The notes under the pieces: model-generated
What the model saw: only the letters and a program-made list of their open reading frames with translations
Database searches by the model: none
What the model was told of the DNA's origin: nothing
Assembly: GCF_003697815.1 (NCBI RefSeq)
Contig: NZ_RDQG01000013.1
Coordinates: 1-40,823 of the forward strand
DNA length: 40,823 bases
Direction of reading: 5' to 3'
From: Halalkalicoccus subterraneus
GTDB taxonomy: Archaea > Halobacteriota > Halobacteria > Halobacteriales > Halalkalicoccaceae
Position numbers and translations under genes: made by a program
Shown here: in pieces, positions 8,903 to 16,144 of the stretch
Position numbering within the stretch: the stretch's first letter is position 1
Layout: each line of letters starts with the position of its first letter

Positions 8903-8967
8903 GCCTCACCCCTGCTCTCGCGGGACTCACCCATCGCTCTTTCTTCTCTTTCTCGTCTCTCGAACAT
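8899..8967 (-). CDS. Candidate 22-aa leader ORF coupled to the DUF7344 gene
   Basis: A 22-codon frame rich in Arg and Glu (MFERREREERAMGESRESRG plus two residues). It starts with ATG 8967, preceded at 5 bases by a strong Shine-Dalgarno sequence GGAGGGG (8973-8979), and its TGA overlaps the GTG of the HTH gene. Most genes here lack Shine-Dalgarno sites, so this one stands out. It may be a coupling or regulatory leader peptide; it could also be fortuitous. Confidence 0.35.
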   Translation of the reverse strand: MFERREREERAMGESRESRGEA

Positions 8968-8999
8968 TCGTTCCCCTCCAACTACATTATTGATGTGAC

Positions 9000-9010
9000 A
9001 GTATATCAAC
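9000..9010 (-). promoter_or_regulatory. TATA-like element upstream of the leader ORF/DUF7344 gene
   Basis: Minus-strand GTTGATATACT. Initiation about 25 bases on (near 8978) would start the message right at the GGAGGGG site of the leader ORF. The 120 bases between here and the PAC2 gene hold nothing else I can identify. Confidence 0.4.
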
Positions 9011-9097
9011 CGTGCGTTTCGGACTCCCTCGTTCGCGCTGATCGGCCAGTCGGGGCGTAGCGTGGCCGCTCCGAACGCCATTGACGCCGGCGGTCCC

Positions 9098-9105
9098 TTT
9101 ATTGA
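9098..9105 (+). promoter_or_regulatory. TATA-like element of the PAC2 gene
   Basis: TTTATTGA about 26 bases before ATG 9127, fitting a leaderless transcript. Confidence 0.45.
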
Positions 9106-9126
9106 GATGGGTCGCGTCGGTCGGCT

Positions 9127-9867
9127 ATGGCACGGATTGACGTTCACGACGAGTCCGTCTCGCTCGACGAGCCGTTCCTCGTCGAGGGACTTCCTGGTGT
9201 GGGGCTGGTTGGAAAGATCGCGACCGACCACCTGGTCGAGACGTACTCGATGAGCCACTACGCGAGCGTCTACTGCGAGGGGCTCCCCAAAATTGGCGTC
9301 TATCTCGATGACGACGACGAACTCAAACCCCCCGTTCGGCTCTACGCCGATCCCGAGCGCGATCTGCTTGCCCTGCAGAGCGAGGTGCCCGTTTCGGGAT
9401 CCGGCGCACCGGAGTTCGCCGCCTGCGTGACGGGCTGGCTCGAGGAGCGCGGGGTGACGCCGCTGTATCTCAGCGGGCGGCCCGCCGAGAAGGAGGGAAC
9501 GCCGGAGGTCTACGGCGTTGCGACGGGCACGGGGAGCGAACATCTCGATCAGGCGGGGATCGTCCCGCCCGGTGAAACCGGCTTCATCAGCGGGCCGACC
9601 GGCGCGCTGCTCAACCGGGCGATCGAAACGGATCTCGATGGCGTCGGCCTGATCGTCGAGAGCGACCTCCAGTTCCCCGACCCGGAGGCCGCCCGCGCGC
9701 TGATTCAGGCGGGAATCGGACCGATCCTCGACATCGACGTCGACGTCGGGCGGCTGGTCGAACAGGCCGAGACGATCCGCGAACAGCGCGAACAGCTCGC
9801 CCAGCGAATGCAGGAGATCGAGGGCGACGAGAGCACGCAGGCCCAACCGCTCAGGATGTATCAGTGA
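9127..9867 (+). CDS. PAC2 family protein (proteasome assembly chaperone-like)
   Basis: 246 aa of the archaeal PAC2/COG2047 family, related in fold to eukaryotic proteasome assembly chaperone 2. The hallmark N-terminal block EPFLVEGLPGVGLVGKIATD is present (residues 15-35), as is GLPKIGVYLDDD, and the C-terminus is a charged coiled coil (EQAETIREQREQLAQRMQE). The cellular function in archaea is unproven; a role with the 20S proteasome is a family-based inference. PAN, the proteasome ATPase, lies 30 kb away in this window, not adjacent. Confidence 0.93.
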   Translation: MARIDVHDESVSLDEPFLVEGLPGVGLVGKIATDHLVETYSMSHYASVYCEGLPKIGVYLDDDDELKPPVRLYADPERDLLALQSEVPVSGSGAPEFAACVTGWLEERGVTPLYLSGRPAEKEGTPEVYGVATGTGSEHLDQAGIVPPGETGFISGPTGALLNRAIETDLDGVGLIVESDLQFPDPEAARALIQAGIGPILDIDVDVGRLVEQAETIREQREQLAQRMQEIEGDESTQAQPLRMYQ

Positions 9868-9959
9868 TCGCGAACCCGTCCGATTCGACGGGAACCGAGA
9901 CGGGCGTTCCTGCCGGTGGTTTGGACTAGGTTCATTTCCTTCGAAAGCGTAGGGAGGGT

Positions 9960-10109
9960 ATGTCAGATCTCGAAGAGAGCGTCGAGGAGTTCCTCGACGA
10001 CGCGGACTACGTGCTCTCGGAGTACCAACAGGGATACATGGACGCCGACGCGGCGCTGTCGGTGTTGGAGGGGCACGTCGACGACTTGGACGAGGAGTTC
10101 CGGGGGTAG
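9960..10109 (+). CDS. 49-aa acidic helical protein, hypothetical
   Basis: Starts MSDLEESVEEFLDDADYVLS and ends DEEFRG; 49 residues, predicted to be almost wholly alpha-helical and strongly acidic. The composition and codon use match surrounding genes and it sits alone between two plus-strand genes. The first part (helix, turn, DADAALSVLEGHVDDL helix) resembles small conserved haloarchaeal proteins of unknown role. A purine-rich AGGGAGGG precedes the ATG but is too close to act as a standard ribosome site. Confidence 0.65.
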   Translation: MSDLEESVEEFLDDADYVLSEYQQGYMDADAALSVLEGHVDDLDEEFRG

Positions 10110-10128
10110 GGAGCCTCGGTAGCAAGCG

Positions 10129-10134
10129 TTATGC
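10129..10134 (+). promoter_or_regulatory. TATA-like element of the aminotransferase gene
   Basis: TTATGC about 27 bases before ATG 10158; supports that Met over an in-frame ATG at 10131. Confidence 0.4.
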
Positions 10135-10157
10135 GCGGGCGGGCCGCGCTCCAACCC

Positions 10158-11279
10158 ATGACGGAGTTCTCACGACGAGTCGAGTCGGTCTCGATCAGCG
10201 GGATCCGCGAGGTGTTCGAGGCCGCCGGTGAGGAGGCGATCAACCTCGGGCTCGGGCAGCCCGACTTCCCGACGCCCGACCACGCCCGCGCAGCCGCCAT
10301 CGACGCGATCGAGAGCGGTGCGGTCGACGCCTACACCTCCAACAAGGGCACTCGGGAGCTGCGAGAAGCCATTAGCGAGAAGTACGACCGGGACTATTCC
10401 CTCCAAATCGATCCCGAAGACGTGATCGCCACCTCGGGGGGCAGCGAGGCGCTGCATTTGGCCATCGAGGCCCACGTCAACCCGGGTCAGGACGTGCTGA
10501 TTCCGGACCCCGGCTTCGTCTCCTACGACGCCCTGACGCGGATCGCGGATGGGGTTCCAAAGCCCCTCGAACTGCGCGAGGACCTCACGCTCGACCCCGA
10601 AACGGTCGAGGCGGCGATCACTGACGACACCGCTGCCTTCATCGTCAACAGCCCCGCCAACCCCACGGGCGCGGTCCAATCGGAGGAGGACATGCGAGAG
10701 TTCGCCCGGATCGCGGACGCTAACGACGTCCTGTGTATCTCCGACGAAGTCTACGAGCACATCGTCTTCGAGGGCGAGCACCGTTCTCCCCTCGAATTAG
10801 CGGAGACGGACAACGTCGTGGTCGTGAGCGCCTGCTCGAAGACCTACTCGATGACCGGCTGGCGACTCGGCTGGATCACCGGCTCGAACCGCCGGATCGA
10901 GCGCATGCTGCGGGTCCACCAGTACGCCCAGGCCTGTGCGAGCGCGCCCGCCCAGTACGCCGCCGAGGCCGCCCTCTCGGGTCCCCAAGAGCCCGTCGAG
11001 GGGATGGTCGAGACCTTCGAGGAGCGCCGGGATCTCGTCCTCGACGGGCTGGCCGACATGGGTCTCGAAACACCCACCCCGCAGGGAGCCTTCTACGCCA
11101 TGCCGAAGGTGCCCGAGGGGTGGGTCGAGGAAGTGATCGACCGGGGCGTGGTCGTCGTCCCCGGCGAAGCCTTCGGCGAGAACGGTGCGGGCTACGCACG
11201 GCTCTCGTACGCGACGAGTACCGAGGAACTCGAAGACGCCCTCGGGATCATGCGCGAGGCGACCCGGGCGGTGCGGTGA
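10158..11279 (+). CDS. Class I PLP-dependent aminotransferase
   Basis: 373 aa, fold type I. The PLP lysine lies in SACSKTYSMTGWRLGW (about residue 235); other family marks are LGLGQPDFPTPDH, the NSPANPTGAV block with the PLP-contacting Asn, and SDEVYEH with the Asp that binds the pyridine nitrogen. It resembles archaeal AspC-like aminotransferases that transfer amino groups between aspartate, aromatic or branched amino acids and 2-oxoglutarate; the exact substrate cannot be fixed. I start at MTEFSRRVESVSISGIREVF because the family begins there and a TATA-like element fits. The final residues TRAVR are basic. Confidence 0.93.
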   Translation: MTEFSRRVESVSISGIREVFEAAGEEAINLGLGQPDFPTPDHARAAAIDAIESGAVDAYTSNKGTRELREAISEKYDRDYSLQIDPEDVIATSGGSEALHLAIEAHVNPGQDVLIPDPGFVSYDALTRIADGVPKPLELREDLTLDPETVEAAITDDTAAFIVNSPANPTGAVQSEEDMREFARIADANDVLCISDEVYEHIVFEGEHRSPLELAETDNVVVVSACSKTYSMTGWRLGWITGSNRRIERMLRVHQYAQACASAPAQYAAEAALSGPQEPVEGMVETFEERRDLVLDGLADMGLETPTPQGAFYAMPKVPEGWVEEVIDRGVVVVPGEAFGENGAGYARLSYATSTEELEDALGIMREATRAVR

Positions 11280-11457
11280 TCTCGCGGTCGGGCCGCGGTC
11301 GACCGGGTTAAAACTCCGTCGGACGTTCCCCGTATCGACGATCGTTTATCCGAATCCGAGTAACGTTCATGAGAATGGTGGATCCTGATCCGACGTGTGG
11401 ACGTCGTGAGGTACCTCGAACGGACCGAAATCACGGACACGATAGGCCGATCGAACC

Positions 11458-11464
11458 GGGGAGG
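11458..11464 (+). promoter_or_regulatory. Shine-Dalgarno site of the sugar porter gene
   Basis: GGGGAGG 8 bases before ATG 11473. This gene therefore has a leadered message, unlike most in the window. The 193 bases upstream include TTTAT at about 11345 and GTTAAAA at about 11307 as possible TATA elements, but no other feature. Confidence 0.5.
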
Positions 11465-11472
11465 CGCGGACG

Positions 11473-12909
11473 ATGGACGTAGTCAACCGGGTGTTCAACG
11501 CCGAAAGCGATCACGGCACGTTCGTCTACTTCATCGCCGCCATCGCCGCGCTCAACGGGCTGTTGTTCGGCTTCGACGTCGGCGTCATCTCCGGGGCGCT
11601 GTTGTACATCGACCAGTCGTTCACCCTCTCGCCGTTCATGCAGGGGCTCGTGACCAGCAGCGTGCTCGTGGGGGCGATGATCGGGGCGGCCACCGGCGGG
11701 AAGTTGGCCGACCGCTTCGGCCGGCGGCGGCTGACGCTTGCGGGCGCGGTCGTGTTCTTCGTCGGCTCGTTCGGGATGGCCCTCTCGCCGACGCTCGGCT
11801 GGCTGATCGTCTGGCGGGTCGTCGAGGGCGTCGCCGTCGGCGTCGCCTCGATCGTCGGCCCGCTGTACATCGCCGAGACGGCCCCGCCGGACGTCCGGGG
11901 GGCGCTCGGATTCCTCCAGCAGCTGATGATCACCATCGGGATCCTGCTGGCCTACGGCGTCAACTACCTCTTCGCGCCGGAGTTCCTCGGGATCATCGGG
12001 TGGCGCTGGATGCTCTGGTTCGGGGCCGTCCCCGCCGCGGTGCTTGCGGTCGGGACGTACTTCCTACCCGAGAGCCCGCGCTGGCTCGTCGAGAACGAAC
12101 GCGTCGAGGAAGCCCGAAGCGTGCTCTCGCGCATCCGCGACACCGACGCGGTCGGCGAGGAGGTCGAGGAGATCCGCGAGGTCAGCGAGATCGAGGAGAA
12201 GGGGGGCCTCTCGGACCTACTGGAACCGTGGGTCCGCCCGGCACTGATCGTCGGGGTGGGACTGGCGATCATCCAGCAGTTCAGCGGCATCAACACGATC
12301 ATCTACTACGCGCCGACGATCCTCAGCAACATCGGCTTCGGCGACATCGCCTCGCTGGCCGGCACCATCGGCGTCGGGGTCGTCAACGTGGCGCTGACGG
12401 TCGTGGCCGTCCTGTTGGTCGATCGGGTCGGCCGGCGGCCGCTGTTGCTCGTCGGCACGGCGGGAATGACGGTGATGCTCGCTATTTTGGGGCTTGGTTT
12501 CTTCCTGCCCGGCCTCTCGGGGATCATCGGCTACGTGACGCTAGGAAGCATGTTTCTGTATGTCGCCTTCTACGCGATCAGCCTCGGGCCGGTGTTCTGG
12601 CTGCTGATCTCCGAGATCTACCCGCTTCGGATCCGCGGGACCGCCGAGGGCGTCGCCAGCGTCTTCAACTGGGGCGCGAACTTCCTCGTCGGGCTGACCT
12701 TCCTCCCGCTGATCGACCGGATCGGGGAGGGCTATTCGTTCTGGATCCTCGGGGCCTTCTGTCTGCTGGCGTTCGTCTTCATCTACGCTCGCGTCCCCGA
12801 GACGATGGGGCGGTCGCTCGAGGAGATCGAGGCCGATCTGCGCAACAACGCCATCATGGGTCCTGACGCGGACGTCGAGGACTCCGAACGGGAGCACCGT
12901 ACCGACTGA
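11473..12909 (+). CDS. MFS sugar:H+ symporter (sugar porter family)
   Basis: 478-aa, 12-helix transporter of the sugar porter family (XylE/AraE/GLUT relatives). Diagnostic motifs are all present: GGKLADRFGRRRL after helix 2, PESPRWLVE before the central loop, QQFSGINTIIYYAPTIL in helix 7, DRVGRRPLL between helices 8 and 9, and PETMGRSLEEIE after helix 12 (PETKG in most members). The central cytoplasmic loop is acidic. It probably imports a hexose or pentose using the proton gradient; specificity cannot be told. Not obviously linked to its neighbours. Confidence 0.95.
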   Translation: MDVVNRVFNAESDHGTFVYFIAAIAALNGLLFGFDVGVISGALLYIDQSFTLSPFMQGLVTSSVLVGAMIGAATGGKLADRFGRRRLTLAGAVVFFVGSFGMALSPTLGWLIVWRVVEGVAVGVASIVGPLYIAETAPPDVRGALGFLQQLMITIGILLAYGVNYLFAPEFLGIIGWRWMLWFGAVPAAVLAVGTYFLPESPRWLVENERVEEARSVLSRIRDTDAVGEEVEEIREVSEIEEKGGLSDLLEPWVRPALIVGVGLAIIQQFSGINTIIYYAPTILSNIGFGDIASLAGTIGVGVVNVALTVVAVLLVDRVGRRPLLLVGTAGMTVMLAILGLGFFLPGLSGIIGYVTLGSMFLYVAFYAISLGPVFWLLISEIYPLRIRGTAEGVASVFNWGANFLVGLTFLPLIDRIGEGYSFWILGAFCLLAFVFIYARVPETMGRSLEEIEADLRNNAIMGPDADVEDSEREHRTD

Positions 12910-12921
12910 GGCTGGGTGCCG

Positions 12922-12946
12922 GTGTCGCCATTCGGCTCGGTGACAC
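12922..12946. terminator. Hairpin between convergent genes
   Basis: GTGTCGCC (12922-12929) pairs with GGTGACAC (12939-12946) with one G-T wobble and a 9-base loop, in the 64-base gap between two convergent stop codons. No T tract follows, so its role as terminator is tentative. Confidence 0.25.
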
Positions 12947-12973
12947 ATGGTCGCCGTCCAGTTCGCCGACCCG

Positions 12974-14128
12974 CTACCTCCCCGAGAGGACCCGCGCGAA
13001 CGTTCGGACGCGTTCGGCGGCGCGGTCGTCGGCGTGATCGAAGGCCAGCCGACGCACCCGTTCGCGCTCCTCAGTATGAGCCTCCGGCGATTCGAACAGC
13101 TCCTCGAGCGCGTCGAGTAGCTCCTCGAACGTCTCGGCGACGGGACCGGGCGTGACTTCGTCGTAGTCGAGGTTGAACCCGGGGCGTTCAGCGTACTCCT
13201 CGCGATCGTAGGCGTAGAAGGCAACCGGCCGGTCGAGCAGCAAATAATCGAAGTAGACCGACGAGTAGTCCGTCACAAGCGCGTCGACTTCTCGAAACGT
13301 GGGGTAGACGTCGAACTCGGCCGGGAGAAAGCGAAGGGAATCGAACCGTTCCCCGTCGACGTCGGGCTCGTTGAACGGGTGGAACTTCACGAGCATCGCC
13401 GCGTCGTGGTCGGCGAGGAACGCGTCCAGTCGCTCGAAGTCGACGTGTTCGGCGGGCGCGCACTCTCCCTCGCGGTACGTCGGCAGGTAGGCGACCAACC
13501 GATCGGCGTCGATGTCGGCGATGGCGTCGAGGAGGTCGTCGTCCTGTCGGATCCGTTCGCCGGGGACCTCTCGGGCGAGCGCGTCGTTGCGCGGATAGCC
13601 CGTCACCGGAAAATCGGGATCGATCCTGAACGCCGACCGGAAGGAATCGGCGAACCCGGCCGCGGTGAGGGTGAGGGCGTCGAACTGGTGGTACGTGTAT
13701 CGGAGCCGGAGTCGTTCGAGCAGCGGGAACGCCGCGAAGCTCGGCGCGTCGGTCGCGATGCGCTTCAGCGGGACGCCGTGCCAGAGCTGGATCAGGTACG
13801 CCCCGCCGGTCGGCCACAGCGGCATGTCCGTCATGGTACCGGTAACGAAGACGACGCCCGCCCGTAACATCGCCATCCGTCCTCGGAGCGAATCGGCACG
13901 GTGGGCGTCGAACCCGTTCGCACGGAGTTCGGCCACCGTTTCCTCGCGTTTCGAGATCCACACCGGCCGGGCGTCCCCCTCGCGTGCGACGTTCAAGAAG
14001 AGGTACTTCGCGTTCCCCTCGAAACGCTCACCGCCGCGGGAGCCGAACACCCACAACGAGTCCTCGCGCGGCACGAACCGCGCGAGGCGATGGGCGAGCA
14101 GCGAACAGGCCTCCCGGAGGAGGGCCAC
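12974..14128 (-). CDS. CDP-glycerol glycerophosphotransferase family protein (TagB/TagF-like)
   Basis: 384 aa. The family transfers an alditol phosphate from a CDP-activated donor in teichoic acid synthesis and related surface polymers, at the cytoplasmic membrane face. Visible motifs are [13 protein letters not shown] (about residue 112, with the catalytic His), [18 protein letters not shown] and [20 protein letters not shown] (about 285-305), all typical. The N-terminus is a short amphipathic segment. Start is GTG 14128, which directly follows the TGA of the cytidylyltransferase gene with no gap, so the pair forms one unit. The exact donor and acceptor are unknown; archaea lack classical teichoic acids. 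Confidence 0.88.
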   Translation of the reverse strand: MALLREACSLLAHRLARFVPREDSLWVFGSRGGERFEGNAKYLFLNVAREGDARPVWISKREETVAELRANGFDAHRADSLRGRMAMLRAGVVFVTGTMTDMPLWPTGGAYLIQLWHGVPLKRIATDAPSFAAFPLLERLRLRYTYHQFDALTLTAAGFADSFRSAFRIDPDFPVTGYPRNDALAREVPGERIRQDDDLLDAIADIDADRLVAYLPTYREGECAPAEHVDFERLDAFLADHDAAMLVKFHPFNEPDVDGERFDSLRFLPAEFDVYPTFREVDALVTDYSSVYFDYLLLDRPVAFYAYDREEYAERPGFNLDYDEVTPGPVAETFEELLDALEELFESPEAHTEERERVRRLAFDHADDRAAERVRTFARVLSGR

Positions 14129-14857
14129 TCAGACCTCTCCCCAGAGCTGTTGGCCGGTCCGCAGGTCCTCCTGGTCGTCGATCTCGATCCAGTCGTCACG
14201 CACCTCGACGACGCCGAGCGATCGGTCGGGGACGAGCCGGTCGAGTGCGGCCTCGTACCACTCGCTTGTCCGGCCCCGCTCGACGAGGTCGTCGAGGCGG
14301 CGAACGAGTTCCCTGGCGTCCTCCGGGCCGAACTTACAGAGGCCGATGTACTCACCCTGGGCACGGTCGAGCTCCTTGCCGATCGCGAGGACCCGCCCGT
14401 CCTCGACGCGGACTTTCATCCCCTCGTCGGCCAGGTCGTTCGTGGCGTCGACCACCAGTGCCGACCCCTCGTGCTCTCGAAGCCGGTCGAGACAGTCGGT
14501 CGGAAACAGCGTATCGGAGTTGATGAGCGTAAAGCCCTCCCCGAGGTGCTCGCGCGCAAGCCACAGCGAGTAGCTGTTGTTCGTCTCCTGGTAGGTTTCG
14601 CTGTGAACGAACTCGAACTCGATGTCGTCGTACCCCTCGCAGAACGCACGGATCTGCTCGGCCTCGTAGCCGGTGACGACCGTCACCCGCTCGTAGTCGG
14701 TTTCGACGAGCGCATCGAGGATGTGCCCGAGGATGGGACGGTCGTCTACGCTCAACAGTGTCTTCGGCGTTCCGTCCGTGAGAGGCTGTAGACGCCGCCC
14801 GATCCCGGCAGCGAGAACCACCGCATGGACGTCCCCCTGACCCCGTGATTGACTCAT
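14129..14857 (-). CDS. LicC-like nucleotidyltransferase (probable cytidylyltransferase)
   Basis: 242 aa from ATG 14857. The NTP-transferase signature is AVVLAAGIGRRLQPLTDGTP (about residues 12-31) with the substrate Lys in PKTLLSV. ETNNSYSLWLAREHL (about 105) matches the TNN-YSL block typical of phosphocholine-type cytidylyltransferases, and NSDTLFP supplies a metal-binding Asp. It likely makes a CDP-linked donor for the abutting glycerophosphotransferase. An alternative start at 14875 adds MNYITA, but those codons coincide with an AATTATATTAC promoter-like stretch, so I prefer 14857. Substrate (choline-P, glycerol-P or another) is uncertain. Confidence 0.8.
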   Translation of the reverse strand: MSQSRGQGDVHAVVLAAGIGRRLQPLTDGTPKTLLSVDDRPILGHILDALVETDYERVTVVTGYEAEQIRAFCEGYDDIEFEFVHSETYQETNNSYSLWLAREHLGEGFTLINSDTLFPTDCLDRLREHEGSALVVDATNDLADEGMKVRVEDGRVLAIGKELDRAQGEYIGLCKFGPEDARELVRRLDDLVERGRTSEWYEAALDRLVPDRSLGVVEVRDDWIEIDDQEDLRTGQQLWGEV

Positions 14858-14977
14858 GGCTGTAATATAATTCACAAGTAAGACGAAAAGTGTGGTGGGT
14901 TTATCGGAGAAAACGACGAACGAACCCCCGATCCACGATGAACGTTCAAGAAGGACCTTCGAGACGGGTAACGCCCC

Positions 14978-16042
14978 TCAAAGCGGCTCCTCGCCCTCGA
15001 TCATCCGCCTCGCGCGCTCGGCCAGCGCCGGGACGCGATCGCGCATCTTCGGGTACATCGGGTCGTCGGAGTTGCCTTCGAGGTAGCGCCTGAAGAACAT
15101 CTCGCCGAGCGCGGCGAGTTTGTAGACCGCCAGCGTGCGGTAGAAGCGCTCGTGTTCGAACTCGATCCCTAACCGTTCCTCGTAGCGTGCGACCAACCCC
15201 TCGCGGGTCGGATACCCGTCCCGCTCCATGAATCGCGCGGTGAGCTCCGGGATGGCTGGCTCGGGGTCCTTCGGATCGCGCCAATAGGAGAGCATCCACC
15301 CCAGATCAGCGAAGGGGTCCCCGAGGGTGCTCATCTCCCAGTCGAAGACCGCCACCAGATCGGGTGGCGTGCCGGGTGCGAACAGCACGTTGTCGAGTTT
15401 GTAGTCGCCGTGGACGAGGGTGTGGGGGTGTGAACTCGGCCTGTTCGCTTCGAGCCAGTCGCCGACCTTCCTGAGGGTAGGTACCTCGCGTTCCTCTGCC
15501 GTGACCTCGGTGGCCCACTCGATCTGGTCGTCCCAGCGCTCGACCTGTCGGTCGGTGTAGCCTGCGGGCCGACCGAACTCCGACAACCCCACGTCCCGGG
15601 GGTCCACCTCGTGGATAGCAACGAGGGAATCGACCAGTTCGTAGCCAACCGCCTCCCTGTGGTCGACGAATCGCTCGGGCTCTTCCTCTCTGAGGACGTC
15701 GCCGGCGACCCGTTCCATCACGTAGAAGTCGCTGCCGATCACGTCGTGGTCCTCGCAGGCCAGCAGGGTCTCGGGGAGCGGGACATCCGTCCCCTGTAGG
15801 GCGTCCATCACTCGATGCTCCCGAAGCACGTCGTGGGCGGTGTCTGCGACCTCGCCCGGCGGCGGGCGGCGAATCACCAGCTCCCGCTCGCCCCACGTCA
15901 CGAACAGCGTCTCGTTGGAGTGGCCCTCCTGGTGGTGGGACACCGAGTAGCGCTCGACGGGGCCGAGTTCACCTTCGAGGTACGCCGCGAGTGCGTCCTC
16001 GTCGACGAGGCGCTCGAAGTACGTCTCATGCGCGTCGGTCAT
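14978..16042 (-). CDS. APH/ACAD10-type acyl-CoA-associated phosphotransferase
   Basis: 354 aa, aminoglycoside-phosphotransferase fold kinase. The catalytic loop is HGDYKLDN (211-218) and the metal-binding motif FDWEMSTLGDPFADLGWML (about 233-251), the form seen in the kinase domain of ACAD10/ACAD11 and in LvaA rather than in drug-resistance enzymes. In those systems the kinase phosphorylates the 4-hydroxyl of a hydroxyacyl-CoA. I start at MTDAHETYFERLVDEDAL (16042); the longer frame overlaps the divergent promoter. It faces an ACAD10/11-type dehydrogenase gene across 102 bases, so a joint reaction is a good inference. A drug-resistance role is unlikely. Confidence 0.87.
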   Translation of the reverse strand: MTDAHETYFERLVDEDALAAYLEGELGPVERYSVSHHQEGHSNETLFVTWGERELVIRRPPPGEVADTAHDVLREHRVMDALQGTDVPLPETLLACEDHDVIGSDFYVMERVAGDVLREEEPERFVDHREAVGYELVDSLVAIHEVDPRDVGLSEFGRPAGYTDRQVERWDDQIEWATEVTAEEREVPTLRKVGDWLEANRPSSHPHTLVHGDYKLDNVLFAPGTPPDLVAVFDWEMSTLGDPFADLGWMLSYWRDPKDPEPAIPELTARFMERDGYPTREGLVARYEERLGIEFEHERFYRTLAVYKLAALGEMFFRRYLEGNSDDPMYPKMRDRVPALAERARRMIEGEEPL

Positions 16043-16065
16043 GCGGATCGGTAGTCCCCCGTCGT

Positions 16066-16123
16066 ATGAATAGCTATGGGATGGAATTACCAACCGACAC
16101 TCCCTCGGGGGAATCCTTTTACA
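16066..16123. promoter_or_regulatory. Divergent promoter between kinase and dehydrogenase genes
   Basis: Minus-strand TAGCTATTCATAC (16066-16076 region) lies about 26-34 bases before the kinase ATG; plus-strand TTTTACA (16117-16123) lies about 25 bases before ATG 16145. Both predict leaderless transcripts, so the two genes share a 102-base control region. Confidence 0.45.
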
Positions 16124-16144
16124 GTGTATCGCCGATGTCTTCGT

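Noticed and set aside
8899-10125. 408-codon minus-strand frame opposite the PAC2 gene
   Set aside because: Most of it is antisense to PAC2. Only its last 22 codons, with a Shine-Dalgarno site, were kept as a candidate leader ORF.
14858-14875. Extended N-terminus MNYITA for the cytidylyltransferase
   Set aside because: The codons coincide with an AATTATATTAC promoter-like element and add no family homology; the next ATG is a better start.
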